Shown: positions 19,091 to 39,038 of the stretch, piece by piece
Layout: every line of letters starts with the position of its first letter
Position numbering within the stretch: position 1 is the first letter of the stretch
NCBI GenBank assembly: GCA_943735955.1
Contig: OX030959.1
Coordinates: 994,225-1,058,224 of the forward strand
DNA length: 64,000 bases
From: Piscicola geometra
Lineage: Eukaryota; Annelida; Clitellata; Hirudinida; Piscicolidae
Reading direction: 5' to 3'
The notes under the pieces: generated by a model
The model's database searches: none
What the model was told of the DNA's origin: nothing
Seen by the model: only the letters and a program-made list of their open reading frames with translations
Position numbers and translations under genes: made by a program

Positions 19091-22000
19091 GTCGACCAAA
19101 GGGGCTTCAAAACAGCGTCGTGACAACATCAACTCGGAGGTGTCAATCATCCGATCGCTCCTCCCCCTCTCGGAAGCGGTCAAAAGCCGACTGTCGCAGC
19201 TGCAGGTGATGTCCATGTGCAAGGCCTTCGTCGGAAAGTGCAATCTCCTCTCGACGTGTATGTCGTCGTTGTGTCGTTGTTTTAGTTTGTTGTTGTTGGT
19301 GGTGTTATCGCTTTTAGTTCTTTGTTCCCATTCCGCATGACCGATTCCGGTTCTATGCAGAGAAGGTATGTGAACACCTCCCCCCTCTCTCTTAGAGCCT
19401 CCTTGAGAAAGGAGGGAGGAGGTAGCGCTTTTGAGATCCTCTTCGTGCCCGAGGGCAGCCAACGACGCCTCGTGAAGGCGGGACCATATAGCCGATGTGT
19501 TTTTGTTGTTGTTGTTGTAGTGAAATAGCTGTTCTCATGGAAAGGGATAAAATTATTTTGTTCCAATTGTTTATATAAAAAGATTGCTCGTGGTGAAAGT
19601 GTGGAGTGAGGCTTTTGATTTATTCCGATATATTGTGGAAGTGGGTAGCTGTTGGCATGCTTTCAGCTTTCAAAAAAATTCATTTGCATCTTTTGATTAT
19701 TTCATTCAAATTTCTATTTACTTGCAAATACCTTTGACTAGAGCAAGCCATCTTAATTTGAGAAGGTTGTTTAAACGACATCAAATGCCGAAGTTTGGTG
19801 AGAAAGGGTGAGTGTTCCCACCATGAAATTGCGTTTTGAACGACACAAAAGTTCTTCAAGGAGGAGTGTCTTTCTTTATTCTGCTGTCCTTGCAGAGCAC
19901 TCAAGCGAGAAGTTTGGTTCAGTGTTGATCATGCAGTTGAGGCTCAAGTGAGGATTAGCTGGGTAAATCTAAATAGAAATTCCTTTAATTGGATATTATA
20001 TTAATGGGGTATTAATCCAATTCGAATGATTTAGAATTAAAATCAATTGTTATTCACATCCATTGCGCATGCGTAAATGCAAATCTTTGAAGATGACCTT
20101 GACAATGATGAAGATGTAGTCACTGATAGAATTATCGAAAATGTACAATTCAGAATATATAATCTTTATTATATACCGTGAAATACTAAATTGTTCGGAC
20201 ACCTATAGTGTTCAGACATTATTATCTTTAGAAAAAATTATTGTTTTTTGTAAATAAACTTCAAAAATCCAATCGCTTATGGTTTTAATTATGGCGAACA
20301 TAATAATACTCTTAATTAAATTTCAATAATATTATGTCTAATTTAGTTTTCTTACTAATAAAAAGACTAATGAGCAAAAAACTTCTATATTTTTCGATTT
20401 AGAATTTTTTGAATAAGCTGAAATATATATCTATTTTCGTACATTTGAAAAAGTATTTATTTAAAAGGTGCGAATATATTGGTCTTTTATGGTAGATACG
20501 ATAGGCTATACTATTTAGTTGATCAGTTAAACAAATAAGGCTGTGAACACTCATTCATTCTTGAGTGATTAACTTATTTTTTCTTGATTACTTTTTTCAC
20601 TTACTCATTCTTTCATTCATTCAACTAACCAATCAGTTATCCATTCATTTATTCATTCATCCATTCATTCCTTCTTTCAACCAATAATTTATTCATTCAT
20701 TCAATCATTTATTCATTCAATCATTCTTTCTCATCCTTTTTGTCTTTCCTCACCTCCTACATCCATAATCACTCACACAAACGTCTCACCACGTGACTCA
20801 CAATTAGCAAACACCACTGGATGTATTTAAAGTAACACCCCATGATGCACCCACGACACCTCTCTCTATGTCGGCGTAGGACGTGGTTGTTTTGGTGATT
20901 GAACTGACAAGGACGATTCATCTTCGATTCATCACGGCATCTTCGCTTCCAAGCAGCAGACAATCAAACCAATTGAAACACGATTTAGTCTTTTATTCTC
21001 CTCAATCGATTCTTTTGGTCACGAAGCAAAACATGAGGGTTGCTTTCTTCTAGAAGCTATTCATTTTAGTCAACAAACGATCATCTAAACAGATATCCAT
21101 CCATCCATCCATCCATCCATCCATCCATCCATCCATCCATCCATCCATCCATCCATCCATCCATCCATCCATCCATCCATCCATCCATCCATCCATCCAT
21201 CCATCCATCCATCCATCCATCCATCCATCCATCCATCCATCCATCCATCCATCCATCCATCCATCCATCCATCCATCCATCCATCCATCCATCCATCCAT
21301 CCATCCATCCATCCATCCATCCATCCATCCATCCATCCATCCATCCATCCATCCATCCATCCATCCATCCATCCATCCATCCATCCATCCATCCATCCAT
21401 CCATCCATCCATCCATCCATCCATCCATCCATCCATCCATCTATCCATCCATCCATCCATCCATCCATCCATCCATCCACTCAGTGACCAATGGCAAGTC
21501 AGACCTGCTCTCTCAAGTGTGGGAATTCTCACAGGTGCGTCACAGTTCAACTCTTTCAGTCGTTGCATTCTCAACTTCTCATTCACTCCACACCACCTTT
21601 TTTAATCTACTCAAAACACGTAATTATTTCGGTTGATTCTTTTTTCTGATGCATGCATGAACCTAAAGTAAATTAAATGATGCGACATAACAGTACAATA
21701 CTAAATAATACTACATAAGAATACTACACGACATTTTACTACATAAGATTAATATTATATATATATATATTACTTCATACAAATACTACACTAAATGATA
21801 ATACACAAGAATACTACATAGGAGTAATGCACAATAAAACACAGTACAGCACACTTCTGCATCACTGCAGGCACTTCCCGGCTTCATGCTGGTGACCGAC
21901 AGTGTGGGCAACATCGTCTATCTGACCGACAACTCTGTAGAGTACCTCTCTCACTCAATGGTTAGTTGGGTGCTGGTGATGAGGATGATGATGAAGATGA

Positions 22001-25000
22001 AGATGATGATGAAGATGATGATGAAGATGATGATGAAGATGATGATGAAGATGATGATGAAGATGATGATGAAGATGATGATGAAGATGATGATGAAGAT
22101 GATGATGAAGATGATGATGAAGATGATGATGAAGATGATGATGAAGATGATGATGAAGATGATGATGAAGATGATGATGAAGATGATGATGAAGATGATG
22201 ATGAAGATGATGATGAAGATGATGATGAAGATGATGATGAAGATGATGATGAAGATGATGATGAAGATGATGATGAAGATGATGATGAAGATGATGATGA
22301 AGATGATGATGAAGATGATGATGAAGATGATGATGAAGATGATGATGAAGAGGATGATGAAGATGATGATGTTGTTGTTGTTGTTGTGCTAGTGATTATA
22401 TTATTGTTGTTGTTGTTGTGCTAGTGATGATGATGATGTAGACAGTTGAGTAAATAAGAGAGGCTGTTTGATTAGTCGAGTGCTAGGTTTGTCATTGATT
22501 CAGTTGGTGCTTTGAGAACTGTTGTTTGATCGTTTTAAGTTTGTTTTAAAATAACCAACCAAAAATTCGATCACCACCAACTCTAACGAAAAAAACTGTC
22601 AACAAATACCTCAAAACCACTCATCCCCCTACTCAACAAAAACAACTCTTAAACAACCCTCAAACAACTCTTAAACAACCCCAAAACAACCTTTAAACAA
22701 CCCTTAAACAACTCTCATACAACTCTTAAACAACCCTCAAACAACCCTTAAACCACCTCTCTCGAGCAACAATCCCACAACCTCCCCTCCTCCAGGTGGA
22801 CATAGTGAGTCAATGCGAGAACATCAGTGGCCTCCTGCACCCCGACGACAAGCACCACTTCACGGACGTCCTTCAAGCCGATGTGCGTGACTTTCGAGCC
22901 TCTTGCACCTTCTCCTGCCGCATGGGCCTCATGAAACACCCGCGCAGAAGCCACGCTTTCGACAAGTACAAGGTCCGTTATGACTCAAATAGGCGTTTCA
23001 GATATTTTAGAGAGATTCATGATTTTTCTAGTCCATTTTTTCGCATACAGATAAATTTTATGAATTTGTTTAGTCAAATAAAAAAAAAGTAAACTAAAGT
23101 GTGTATATACAAATAACTTGTTTGCCTAACTTCAAACACACCGAGACAAGACACCTCAAAACCATCTTCTCCCACATCACCAGAGGATGAAGGTGAACGC
23201 GAGTATGGTGAAGGCAGAAGGGGGTTCCTTCAAGTACCTGGTGGCTCTCTGCACGCCCCACCTCAACTCCGTCATGGCGTCAGAGCACCAGCATCTTTTC
23301 GATACTTTTATCTTCAAGAGCATGCACTCTCTCGACATGAAGATCGCCAGTCTCGATGACAAGTTAGTTACAGAGGGAGGGGGTGGGCGATGTTGATGAT
23401 GATGTTGATAATGATGTTGATGGTGATGCTGATACTGACTTGAATTGAAGAAAAGTGGAATAACTAAAGGTTTTATAATACAAAATAAAGCAAATAACAC
23501 ACGAAAATTATTTTTTCAAAGTCTTAAAAACATACATCCCCAAAAAATGCAACTGCTCACCCTGAAAACTCGCTTCTCTCACCTCAGTGGCCAGTTCCAC
23601 CTGGGCTACAGCGCCCACCAAGCTGCAGGCCTCTCCTGGTACAGCATCCTGCATCCCGATGATGTGCAGGAGGCTGTTAGGAAGCACTCGGAATGTGAGC
23701 ATTAGTAAAACTATTTTACACGAATTTAAATGTTCAAGTTGACAATTATAATTTTCGTTATTATTACGCGTTAAATATATTTATCGGTTTACTCTTCGTT
23801 GATGACATCAATCATAACAGATTTAGATGCTATCTTTCTGTATGATACTACGTATTCTTTAATTAATTGATTACCAAGCCATCTCAGCCACCACAACGCT
23901 CACAAACATGCAGTGCTCAAGACGAACTTCCTGGACTTCAGCGTTTCGATGACTTGTCGCTTGCAGAGGAGCGACGGCGAGATGGTGTGGCTGCGTGTGG
24001 TGATGCGCAAGGAGATGCTGGAGGAAAGGCGGGAAGAGAGAATCGTCTGCTGCAACCACGTGATGCAGTCTGAAGAAGTGCTCTGCAAGACTAAGCTTCC
24101 AGTGACGGTTGGTTGGGAAGTTTTGGTTTAAGGATTAAAAAGTTATGAAAAAAAAGTTGAAATTTAGAAAGTGGGATGTTATTCAGTTTTTGAAGTTGCA
24201 ACAAATTACTCAAGCTAATTTTAGTTTTCTTTCTTCCAGGTCACTTCGGACTCCACTCAAAACGGTTGCGACGTGGAAAGAGATCAAGGGAAGAAAAACA
24301 AAGCTGGAAAAGAAGTGGAGGGACTGTGTGTTTCCAAAGAAAACAAACAAGATCCCAAAAAGACCGAAAGACGAAAATTGATTGAGAAACTGAAAAAGAA
24401 GATGAAGAAGAATGATGGAAGCGCCGATGGTGTGATGTTGGACAACACTGCAGGACCTTGGTCTGTGGAGGTCAAAAGTGTCAAGAATGAAACAAATAAA
24501 TTTTCCAACGTCAGCGCCCTTCCACCCGCTGATCATGCAGGCCATTTCGCTCTGCAAGGATACGAAGTTTTCAAGCAGACAAACTTCTTGAGTCCCTCTG
24601 GCAACCAGTTCTCTGGAGACAACCAAGCTTCAATGCAGACCTTCAAGCAAGAGAAGGAGGTTGAGGACACCGCCTTCCTGATGGATGCTTCGTTTCAGCA
24701 GCCGTTAAACCTGCACCAAGCCTTTCCTGCCTCCACTTTGAACTCTGACTTGATTATGCTACAGGAAACTCTCTTCAACAACGCATTCCACATCAACAAC
24801 TCCAAAACGAACAACAGCACCATCCTCAATTACACTATCAATTGCAGCAGCCTTGATTTAAGCCATAAAAACAACTCCAACAACAACACCAACTTTGCCA
24901 ACAACATCAAATTACCTAACAACACCAACAACTTTCCCAACAACAACAGCAGCTTTCTCAACAACAACAACAACATAAACAACAACAGCAGCTTTCTCAA

Positions 25001-25427
25001 TAACAACAACAACTTTCCCAACAACAACGCGTATTCCTTTCTGGACTCTGGAACAGCCTCAACACCCTCCTACGCCTCCTCGCCCTACTCCGCATGCTCC
25101 CCTCCCAACTCCGAGGACCTCAACAACCAGTCTTTCTTCGCTCAAGCAGACGAAATCAAATGTGAATTCACCTTCAAGGAAGACTTCCCGATGGATGAAG
25201 CCTACAACCTCAAGAGCCACCCCCTCGTCACGCCCAAGAACTCCTTCCCCGAGCTGGAGGCACAGGAGGTAGATGACTACCTGAAACTGCTCGAAGAACC
25301 CATGCCCATCGACTCGGAGTTCGACGAACCTTCCTTCTTCTCCATGCCCCTCAACCCCTTCTCTCAGAACCCCATGCTGCAATACTCGACGGAAAAGTCT
25401 TTGAATTTTTCCAATGACTTTTTTTAG
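19091..25427 (+). CDS. NPAS4-like: bHLH-PAS transcription factor, NPAS4 family (first exon not located)
   Basis: Nuclear DNA-binding factor; vertebrate NPAS4 is an activity-induced neuronal regulator that dimerises with ARNT proteins. Exons, with phases that all fit: 19091-19257 (b[20 protein letters not shown]), 21485-21534, 21871-21960 and 22796-22972 ([23 protein letters not shown] then a LLHPDD box), 23184-23362, 23588-23694 ([15 protein letters not shown]), 23914-24107 and 24240-25427 with TAG. The RSTKGASK start of the helix region is the NPAS4 signature. The C-terminal exon (about 395 codons) has a basic K-rich segment, an Asn-rich low-complexity stretch (about 24780-25030) and acidic, Phe-rich tail motifs suggesting an activation domain. 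Total is about 717 residues, somewhat shorter than human NPAS4. The very short initiating exon (M-Y-R in vertebrates) is missing. ATGTAC at 17922 with a weak donor is only a possibility. A candidate AATAAA lies near 25751. Confidence 0.92.
20553..20735 (+). repeat. Degenerate (CATT)n tract
   Basis: Imperfect ATTC/CATT tetranucleotide runs in the first mapped intron of the NPAS4-like gene. Confidence 0.75.
21095..21479 (+). repeat. (ATCC)n microsatellite ending at a splice acceptor
   Basis: About 96 copies of ATCC with one TCTA interruption near 21440. The run ends in CCACTCAG, directly at the acceptor of NPAS4-like exon 21485-21534. The complementary strand encodes a meaningless WMDG polymer. 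Confidence 0.97.
21977..22369 (+). repeat. (GATGATGATGAA)n 12-bp minisatellite
   Basis: A near-perfect 12-bp unit repeats about 30 times inside the NPAS4-like intron that starts at 21961. It is followed by a short GTT run (about 22370-22425). Because 12 is a multiple of three, open frames (poly-MMMK, poly-EDDD) run through it. They are not genes. Confidence 0.95.
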
Positions 25428-26223
25428 GTAGCTGAATAAGTTTAAGTTATCTTATAAGCCCATCCACCTCGGAGCTGGTCTCTGGGGTTCAAAGATGGAG
25501 ACTTTTGAATAATTATTTAAATTGTTGAGTTGAAAAGCTGACTCGATTTGTTATAGAACGCCTTTATGACTTGCGTCTGGCCAAGTTTTCCAATGATGCA
25601 TTTCACTTTTTCGTAGCACTTTTGAATGATTGGATGATTCAGACGATGAATGAATGCGATCCCGATTATTTCAGATTCATTCAACCCCTTGTTGAGTGTT
25701 ACTGTTCATCCTATATTTATTGCTGAAAATTTTATAGCTTGAAATATTTAAATAAATGTATATGTTTTAGACAAGATTGCTTTAAGAAAAAAAATTGAAG
25801 GAATACTAGGATGAGGTATTTTAAAAGCTAGCCTAAAACTTATATTAAGAGGCTTAAGTTCGCAGTGGAGGTATATATAAGAATACATTTACTGAAGATA
25901 GACTTTAAAATGATGAATATCTTGAGTGGAAGTATATTAGTTGTAGAAGAATTTATTTTTATTTAAAAAATATTATTAAAAATAAATAAACTTTAAAATT
26001 ATGCTGAAAACTAAAATGTAATATTTTATGATAATATATCGCGTTAGTCTTTGCTCATTACAGTTCTTGGTGTTTTAATAATTTGGTTACGTTACTTAAT
26101 TTACGACAAAAATCTCCGTCGCGCATTTAAAAACTGTTGTCTCGAAAAGTATTGTGAAGATCAACTAAGGCGACATATATATTCAAGATGGAGATACAAA
26201 TATAGTTCTCAAAAGAGATCAAG
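25428..26223. other. Intergenic spacer between the NPAS4-like and coiled-coil genes
   Basis: AT-rich. It contains likely 3' UTR sequence and AATAAA hexamers (near 25751 and 25981) for the NPAS4-like gene. It probably also holds the promoter of the downstream gene. No coding exon recognised. Confidence 0.5.
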
Positions 26224-29861
<3,638 letters not shown>

Positions 29862-29869
29862 GTAGTCTA

Positions 29870-29885
29870 CAAACACACACACACA

Positions 29886-29959
<74 letters not shown>

Positions 29960-29971
29960 CACACACACACA
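29870..29971 (+). repeat. (AC)n in the 3' UTR of the coiled-coil gene
   Basis: An AC run of about 100 bp begins roughly 10 nt after the inferred stop codon at 29859-29861. Confidence 0.85.
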
Positions 29972-31755
29972 TGTGTATGATATATATTCATTAAAAAAGT
30001 AACCTCTCACATCTGGCCCCTTATCAACCTGTTGTTGTTGTTAGTCATTCGTATCATGCCATTGCTCTTCATAGCCATGGTCGGATTCCGTTCAAGTATT
30101 TTTCAGGACTTTTATTTTTATTTTTTACTAATAAATAATTATCATTTGCATTTTAATTACTAAATTATTTTCATTAGACTGGTACTGATCTAGATTTTTC
30201 GCCTTTATAGACTCCATCTTATCGTTATTTGTTGTCGTTGCAAGGTTTTTGAAGGATTGGATCATTTAACAGTATTACCAAAGCACTCCACACTGCATTG
30301 TAGCGCCAGCAGCAGCAGCATATGACGATGAAGAAGTGAGACGTTTGCAGCTCTGCACGTTCAATCCATATTTAACAGCAGCCCACCCATCGACACTATC
30401 ACTTTCCTGCTTTACTTTCATTCAACAAATATTGCCATCCTTCATAACATCATTATCACATATGTATTCAAGCCTCTTCTTTTGACACCTCCGAAACACT
30501 GGCTGACTGCATCTCCTTTGTGCCGTTCACCTTGCCGTGGATGTAGCCGAGTGTTGCATGGAGGGGGGCTGTCGAATTAATCACATTTTTAAAGATAGCT
30601 TTCGTTCAAGTATCGCATTTAAAAGTATTAGCAGATCACTTTTGTGTTCAAGTATTTCGTATTATCCTCCACGTTCAGATTACTCACGTTTACACTAGCT
30701 AGGAGCAGTTTTAGTTCCTCACATGCTAGCATTATAGCAGTATCAATCGATTATGAACTATTGAAATGTTTAATTGAGACATTATATTATAATTTTAATT
30801 GCTGATTAACTTTTCCACTTCTAACCTACGCGCATTTATTCCTCATGACAACCACTCTTGTAATAGCATTGCAACTTCACATGTATTCCCTTAGTTATGG
30901 CAGCTTGTTGAGACTGATTAGAATGCATTAGGTCGTCATTTTAAATTAATTAATCTAATTATTACTGATTTAATGATTATATTAATTGGCAAGCAGAGAT
31001 TTGTATCTTAATATCAAGCCTTTGAAAGTTAGCAGTATTCAGTATTGGGAATGATGATGATTAGAATGATGATGATTAGGATGATGATGACTAGGATGAT
31101 GATGATAATGATGATGATGATGATGATGATATAAATTATAATATTGATATTTCAATTCTCATATTACACTTCAAGGCATTCAAATATTTTTAAGCACATG
31201 TACATGATGATATTCTCAATGGTATTCCTTTTCAAGATGAATGCATTCATCTAATTGTCTGTTAATATCTCGAGTATTGTAACCATTACATTCAGAATAT
31301 ACTGTTCAATTTGTTTTTCCATACTAAATACTTCATTAAGGATATTCAAATCTCTAAAGTAATGTTGGTTAATTCGCGAAGTATCAGTTGAATTGAGAAA
31401 GGAAAGGATCCAAGTCTCAAGCCCTGAGTATCCCTCAGGTACCAGTTGTAGAACCCGGTAGTACTCGAGACAAATAGATATACAGTGCACACTTAGGGCG
31501 TGTGTAATTATTTGTTCCCGTTTAAACAAGATGATGGAGTTTTAAATTTAATGATTTATAAAAAAATTGTTTTTATTTTAATTATCGACTTGAAAAATAC
31601 AGTTTCATCATTGAAGCCCGTCAAAAACAACTTTCGCTCAAAACAAATGATTGAAACAAGTGTTCCACAATTAAACCATTTTGCATAGTTTCCGCTCCTT
31701 GACTTATTTCTGACAATTCCTTCTTCTTAGAACTTTTAATATCTATTATTTCCAT
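29972..31755. other. Intergenic spacer, convergent gene ends
   Basis: Lies between the 3' ends of the coiled-coil gene (+) and the LRR gene (-). It contains a GATGATGATTAG/GATGATGAT microsatellite at about 31046-31130. Short frames such as 31251-31529 (-) have no recognisable motif. Confidence 0.5.
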
Positions 31756-35132
<3,377 letters not shown>

Positions 35133-35713
35133 ACTTTGACTTTTAACATTCAATAAACCCTTGAAAAAACTATCGATTAATGATAAGAGAAAGAATTAAT
35201 ATTCTAATCCTATAGCTATAGAGAGAATAAACGTTTGAGTCGTTTTTGAAAATAGTTTTAATTTATTTATTAAAAAAACAATCTTTTACGTTGAACAAAT
35301 AAACTTCTAATCAATGAATTTCAATTGTTTCACCAAAAATATTAAAAATAAATATTATTTAGAACAAAAATAAATATTACGCTAAAAATATGTTGTAGTA
35401 AGTTCATTTTTAAAATTTCCTAAACTTTAAAATTTGAAAGTTTGAAAAGTTTTAAAATTCAAAATGAAATACAAGCAGCTTTTTAGTTTTAAAGCAAAGC
35501 AAAAGTTTAACTGTTTTACAGTTAGCAAATTATTCAAGTAATAAATTTCGTTTTATTTTATTTTATTAATTAAGGCTTATTATTAATTAATAATTAATTT
35601 AATTATTAAGCATACATTTTTTTCTTCATTAGAATACTTCACAATTTGAAGTCTAAATAATATAAATTGTATATATTTACAAAACGCATAGTTTATGTAT
35701 TCACTATTTATAG

Positions 35714-38384
35714 TGGGGAACAGCATGAAGTGATAGTTGGCCACTGTGATGGCACTATCCGAACATTCAAAATGCCAACTGAGGATAAGACTGATGCTGA
35801 GGTGAAAATAATAAATATATTTATTTAAATATTTTAAATATATCAAAATAATTTAAATATTCAATCTAATTAAATCAAAATATAATATTTTATACTCAAA
35901 GTCCGCCATACAAAGTGCACAAGCAGTTACGAGACGAAGGGAGGGGTAATCCAGGGAATCTTGGTGGCTGACCTCACCAGCCTTTCGCATGCAGACTTCA
36001 TCGCCACCGACAACAAGGGCTTCTTAACTGTCCTCTTCAACCAACAGGTTCACTTTTTAAATTCAATAATTTAATTGTAAAATCATCACGATTATAGTAT
36101 TGTTTATATAATACAACATGTATTAATAGTCTCATGAGGGTGGAGCCTGTAAAAAATTAAATTGATTTTATAATTTGAATTTACTTGATTTTGTTATTCT
36201 TATTTACCACTCAAATTCCAGGTTCTTTTTCGCAACCCGATCTTCCAATACCCCATCAACAACCTACAGTACCTCAAGCATTCAGGTATCGTAACAATAC
36301 AAACCATAAACACCCAAAGCATTCAATAAACTCTCTTCAGCCATCCCCACCAAACCACCACAGCAGGGGGCAGCAGTGTGGTGGTGTCGAGTGTGGACGG
36401 GGAGGTGTGTTGTGTCAATGGGCACTCGGAGGGCTGGAGAATTCGACTGGCCGACGTTCAACTCATCAAGGTATCTTCACTCATCCAGCAAACTCACCAT
36501 CCATTCATCCTCATTATCACCACTTTATAATTTCTTGCATTCACTTTGACCATCAACTCATCTTCCCTTTTACTTACGGCTGCTCCGGTTGGGGCTCGTC
36601 ACAGCGAACCATTTTCTCCACACTTCTATTTTCTGCATCTTTTTTTTTTGCTCCCATTTACTTCAGATCTTCTCAACACACCCTTTTCACTTGCCAAAAC
36701 ATTTATATTCTTATTCTTTATTGCTCTCATGTGCATCTTTCCCAGCTGATCATTTTCTTTCACAAGCATTCCTCCATGCACCAATTCACCACCCTCCATG
36801 CACCAATTCAACACCCTCCATGCACCAATTGACCACCCTCCATGCACCAATTGACCACCCTCCATGCACCAATTCACCACCCTCCATGCACCAATTCACC
36901 ACCCTCCATGCACCAATTGACCCTCTTCCATGCATCATCACAGGAGATGGGCTTCAGGCCTCGCGTGAGCAGTCTTCTGACCACCTCTCTCAACACCTGC
37001 CATCACTCCTCTATCACTTACACCCTCATCGCCACCGACAGCCAACACCTCCTCTTCTACCTGCACGACAATCTCGCCTTTGCTCTCTCCTCCCCTTTCA
37101 TCGCCACTGCTGTCAGTTCTCCTCATCTTCCTCCTCATCTTCCTCCTCATCTTCCTCCTCCTCTTCCTCCTCATCTTCTTCCTTATCTTCCTCCTCCTCT
37201 TCCTCCTCATCTCTCTCCTCATCTTCCTCCTCATCTTCTTCTTCATCTTCCTCCTCATCTTCCTCCTCATCTTCCTTCTTATCTTCCTCCTCATCTCCCT
37301 CTTCATCTTCCTTCTCATCTTCCTCCTCATCTTCTTCTTCATCTTCCTCCTTATCTTCCTCCTTATCTTCCTTCTCATCTTCCTCCTCATCTCCCTCTTC
37401 ATCTTCCTCCTCATCTTCCTTCTCATCTCCCTTCTCATCTTCCTTCTCATCTCCCTTCTCATCTTTCTCCTCATCTTCCTTCTCATCTTCCTCCTCATAT
37501 TCCTCTTCATCTTTCTCCTTATCTTCCTTCTCATCTTCCTCCTCATCTTCTTCTTCATCTTCCTTCTCATCTTCCTGTTCATCTTCCTTCTCTTCTTCCT
37601 ATGTCCATTCCCTATTTGCGTGTCTTTTTACATTTCTTGATCCAGTTATTCATGTGGAATGTTTCAGATGTGCGCTGGAAAATTTGTGTCAGAAGAAGAC
37701 TTTGAGTGCAAGCTAGACACCCCCGCCATGAAAAGTGGAATGAACCAGCTGAACAGCAATCTCAACAACCTCTTCCCTTTGCAGACACAAGTGGTTCTAT
37801 CGTCAGACACAGGCTCTCTCTACATCATGACCAACTTCCACGTCAGTTCACGTACTTTCACTAAATAAACTATTTCTTATAAAAATCTAAAAAAACTTCA
37901 AAATTTATCCTTTACATTTTAAATACAGCTTAAATTTCAGACACAGTTTTAAAAAAAATTTTTACATTTCAAACGCAGTTGTACGCAGATTCGTTTGCGA
38001 ACGTGGGGTACGTGGTGAGGAGGATGGTGCGAGTGGAGGGGAGGCAGCCGAATGGACTCGACACTTTGGTCACCGCAGGAGATATCGACCGATACAGTGT
38101 GGTGGAGGATGGAAAGGTGGGCTTTTCTCAGTTTTAATAGTAACAATTTTTTTGGAAGGCATTAAATAATTACTTTTAAATTTTACTTTCTCGGAACAAA
38201 CTAAAAATCGATATTTTTAATACTCGTTTTTAATGCATTGCGAACGGACTGCCAGGTGGTACTGGAGACGCCGACGAGTGGCTGGGTGAACTGCTTGCAG
38301 GCAGCTGACGTCGACGCTGATGGCACGCAAGAACTGCTCTTCTCTTGCCTCGACAACTCCATACAGGCGCACAAGCTCCTATGA
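35714..38384 (+). CDS. Beta-propeller / FG-GAP-like protein, 5' end unresolved
   Basis: Eight exons join in phase: 35714-35801, 35916-36047, 36222-36285, 36367-36470, 36944-37111, 37668-37841, 37979-38116 and 38256-38384 (TGA), giving 331 residues without the N-terminus. Repeated blade-like units end in hydrophobic strands after D-x-D or D-x-x-G turns: EVIVGHCDGTIRTFK, ADFIATDNKGFLTVLFN, SVVVSSVDGEVCCVNG, TLIATDSQHLLFYLH, TQVVLSSDTGSLYIMT and, at the end, AADVDADGTQELLFSCLDNS. This is the FG-GAP/VCBS style of propeller found in ITFG2, kaptin and BBS-type proteins. I cannot decide which family it belongs to, and no transmembrane segment is visible. A small upstream exon with the start codon must exist between 35133 and 35713. 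The gene is head to head with the LRR gene. Confidence 0.72.
36771..36932 (+). repeat. 22-bp minisatellite before a splice acceptor
   Basis: About seven copies of a 22-bp unit containing TCCATGCACCAATT, ending 11 bp before the acceptor of propeller exon 36944-37111. Confidence 0.9.
37113..37604 (+). repeat. Pyrimidine-rich TCCTCATCT-type minisatellite
   Basis: About 490 bp of TTCCTCCTCATC variants, starting within about 10 nt of the donor of exon 36944-37111. Nearly all bases are C or T apart from one A per unit. Open frames through it (poly-Ser, LPPHLP, KMRRKM) are artefacts. Confidence 0.95.
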
Positions 38385-39038
38385 GGCACTTGCATTGTAT
38401 TGTCTTCTTTTGAAATCTCATGTCTTGTATTCTAATTCAATGTTTTGTATTGTTGTGTAATGTGTTGCCTTTTGTTGTATTTTTTTATCAATACCTGGGT
38501 GAGCTGCTTTGTATCACATATTTAAATCGATAAATTCTTTGACTAGCGTAACTATTAAATGAAAAGGTATACGAGGTGACAATGTACCGGAAATTGTGAA
38601 ACATTTAACATTTCAGAGAATGTTCCGTGTACTTAGCGAAAAGGCAAATAATTTTCAGTGAGTATTCAAGGAACTAAACATCTTGCATTTCGTATTCTAT
38701 TGTTTTTCAAGTTGATTTCTTTCATAATTTATTTTGGTTTATTTAAAAGCTATAATGAAAATTGAACGATTGTCACTCAGGTTGTTGGTTTCAAATATGA
38801 AAGAAATAAATTTATGAACAGAATGTTAGCTCTACAATTCAATCGATTTGAAGCTAAAACTTTATCTCTGGCGATAATTAATTGTTATTCAAGAGCTATA
38901 ATGAGTTTTATAAAAGTAAATATGACTCATCGAATAAAATAACCAATTTACGACTCAAATCTAGCATCATAGTAGATTAATGTACAAGTATCACGGGTAT
39001 GAACACACACACAAACACACAGACACACAAACGAACAT
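38385..39038. other. Convergent 3' spacer
   Basis: Separates the propeller gene stop (+) from the RPGRIP1L stop (-). AT-rich; AATAAA is present on the + strand near 38807 and TTTATT (AATAAA on the - strand) near 38738. No coding sequence seen. Confidence 0.5.

Noticed and set aside
19322..19528. 68-codon frame in the first mapped intron of the NPAS4-like gene
   Set aside because: Ends in a GTT-type simple repeat, has no recognisable domain, and looks like part of a dispersed repeat.
21050..21586. Poly-WMDG frame on the - strand
   Set aside because: Translation of an (ATCC)n microsatellite in an intron of the NPAS4-like gene.
36842..37716. Frames of 186-375 codons rich in Ser, Leu, Pro-His or Lys-Met-Arg
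   Set aside because: They mix real propeller exons with the pyrimidine-rich intron repeat. The spliced model explains the coding parts.
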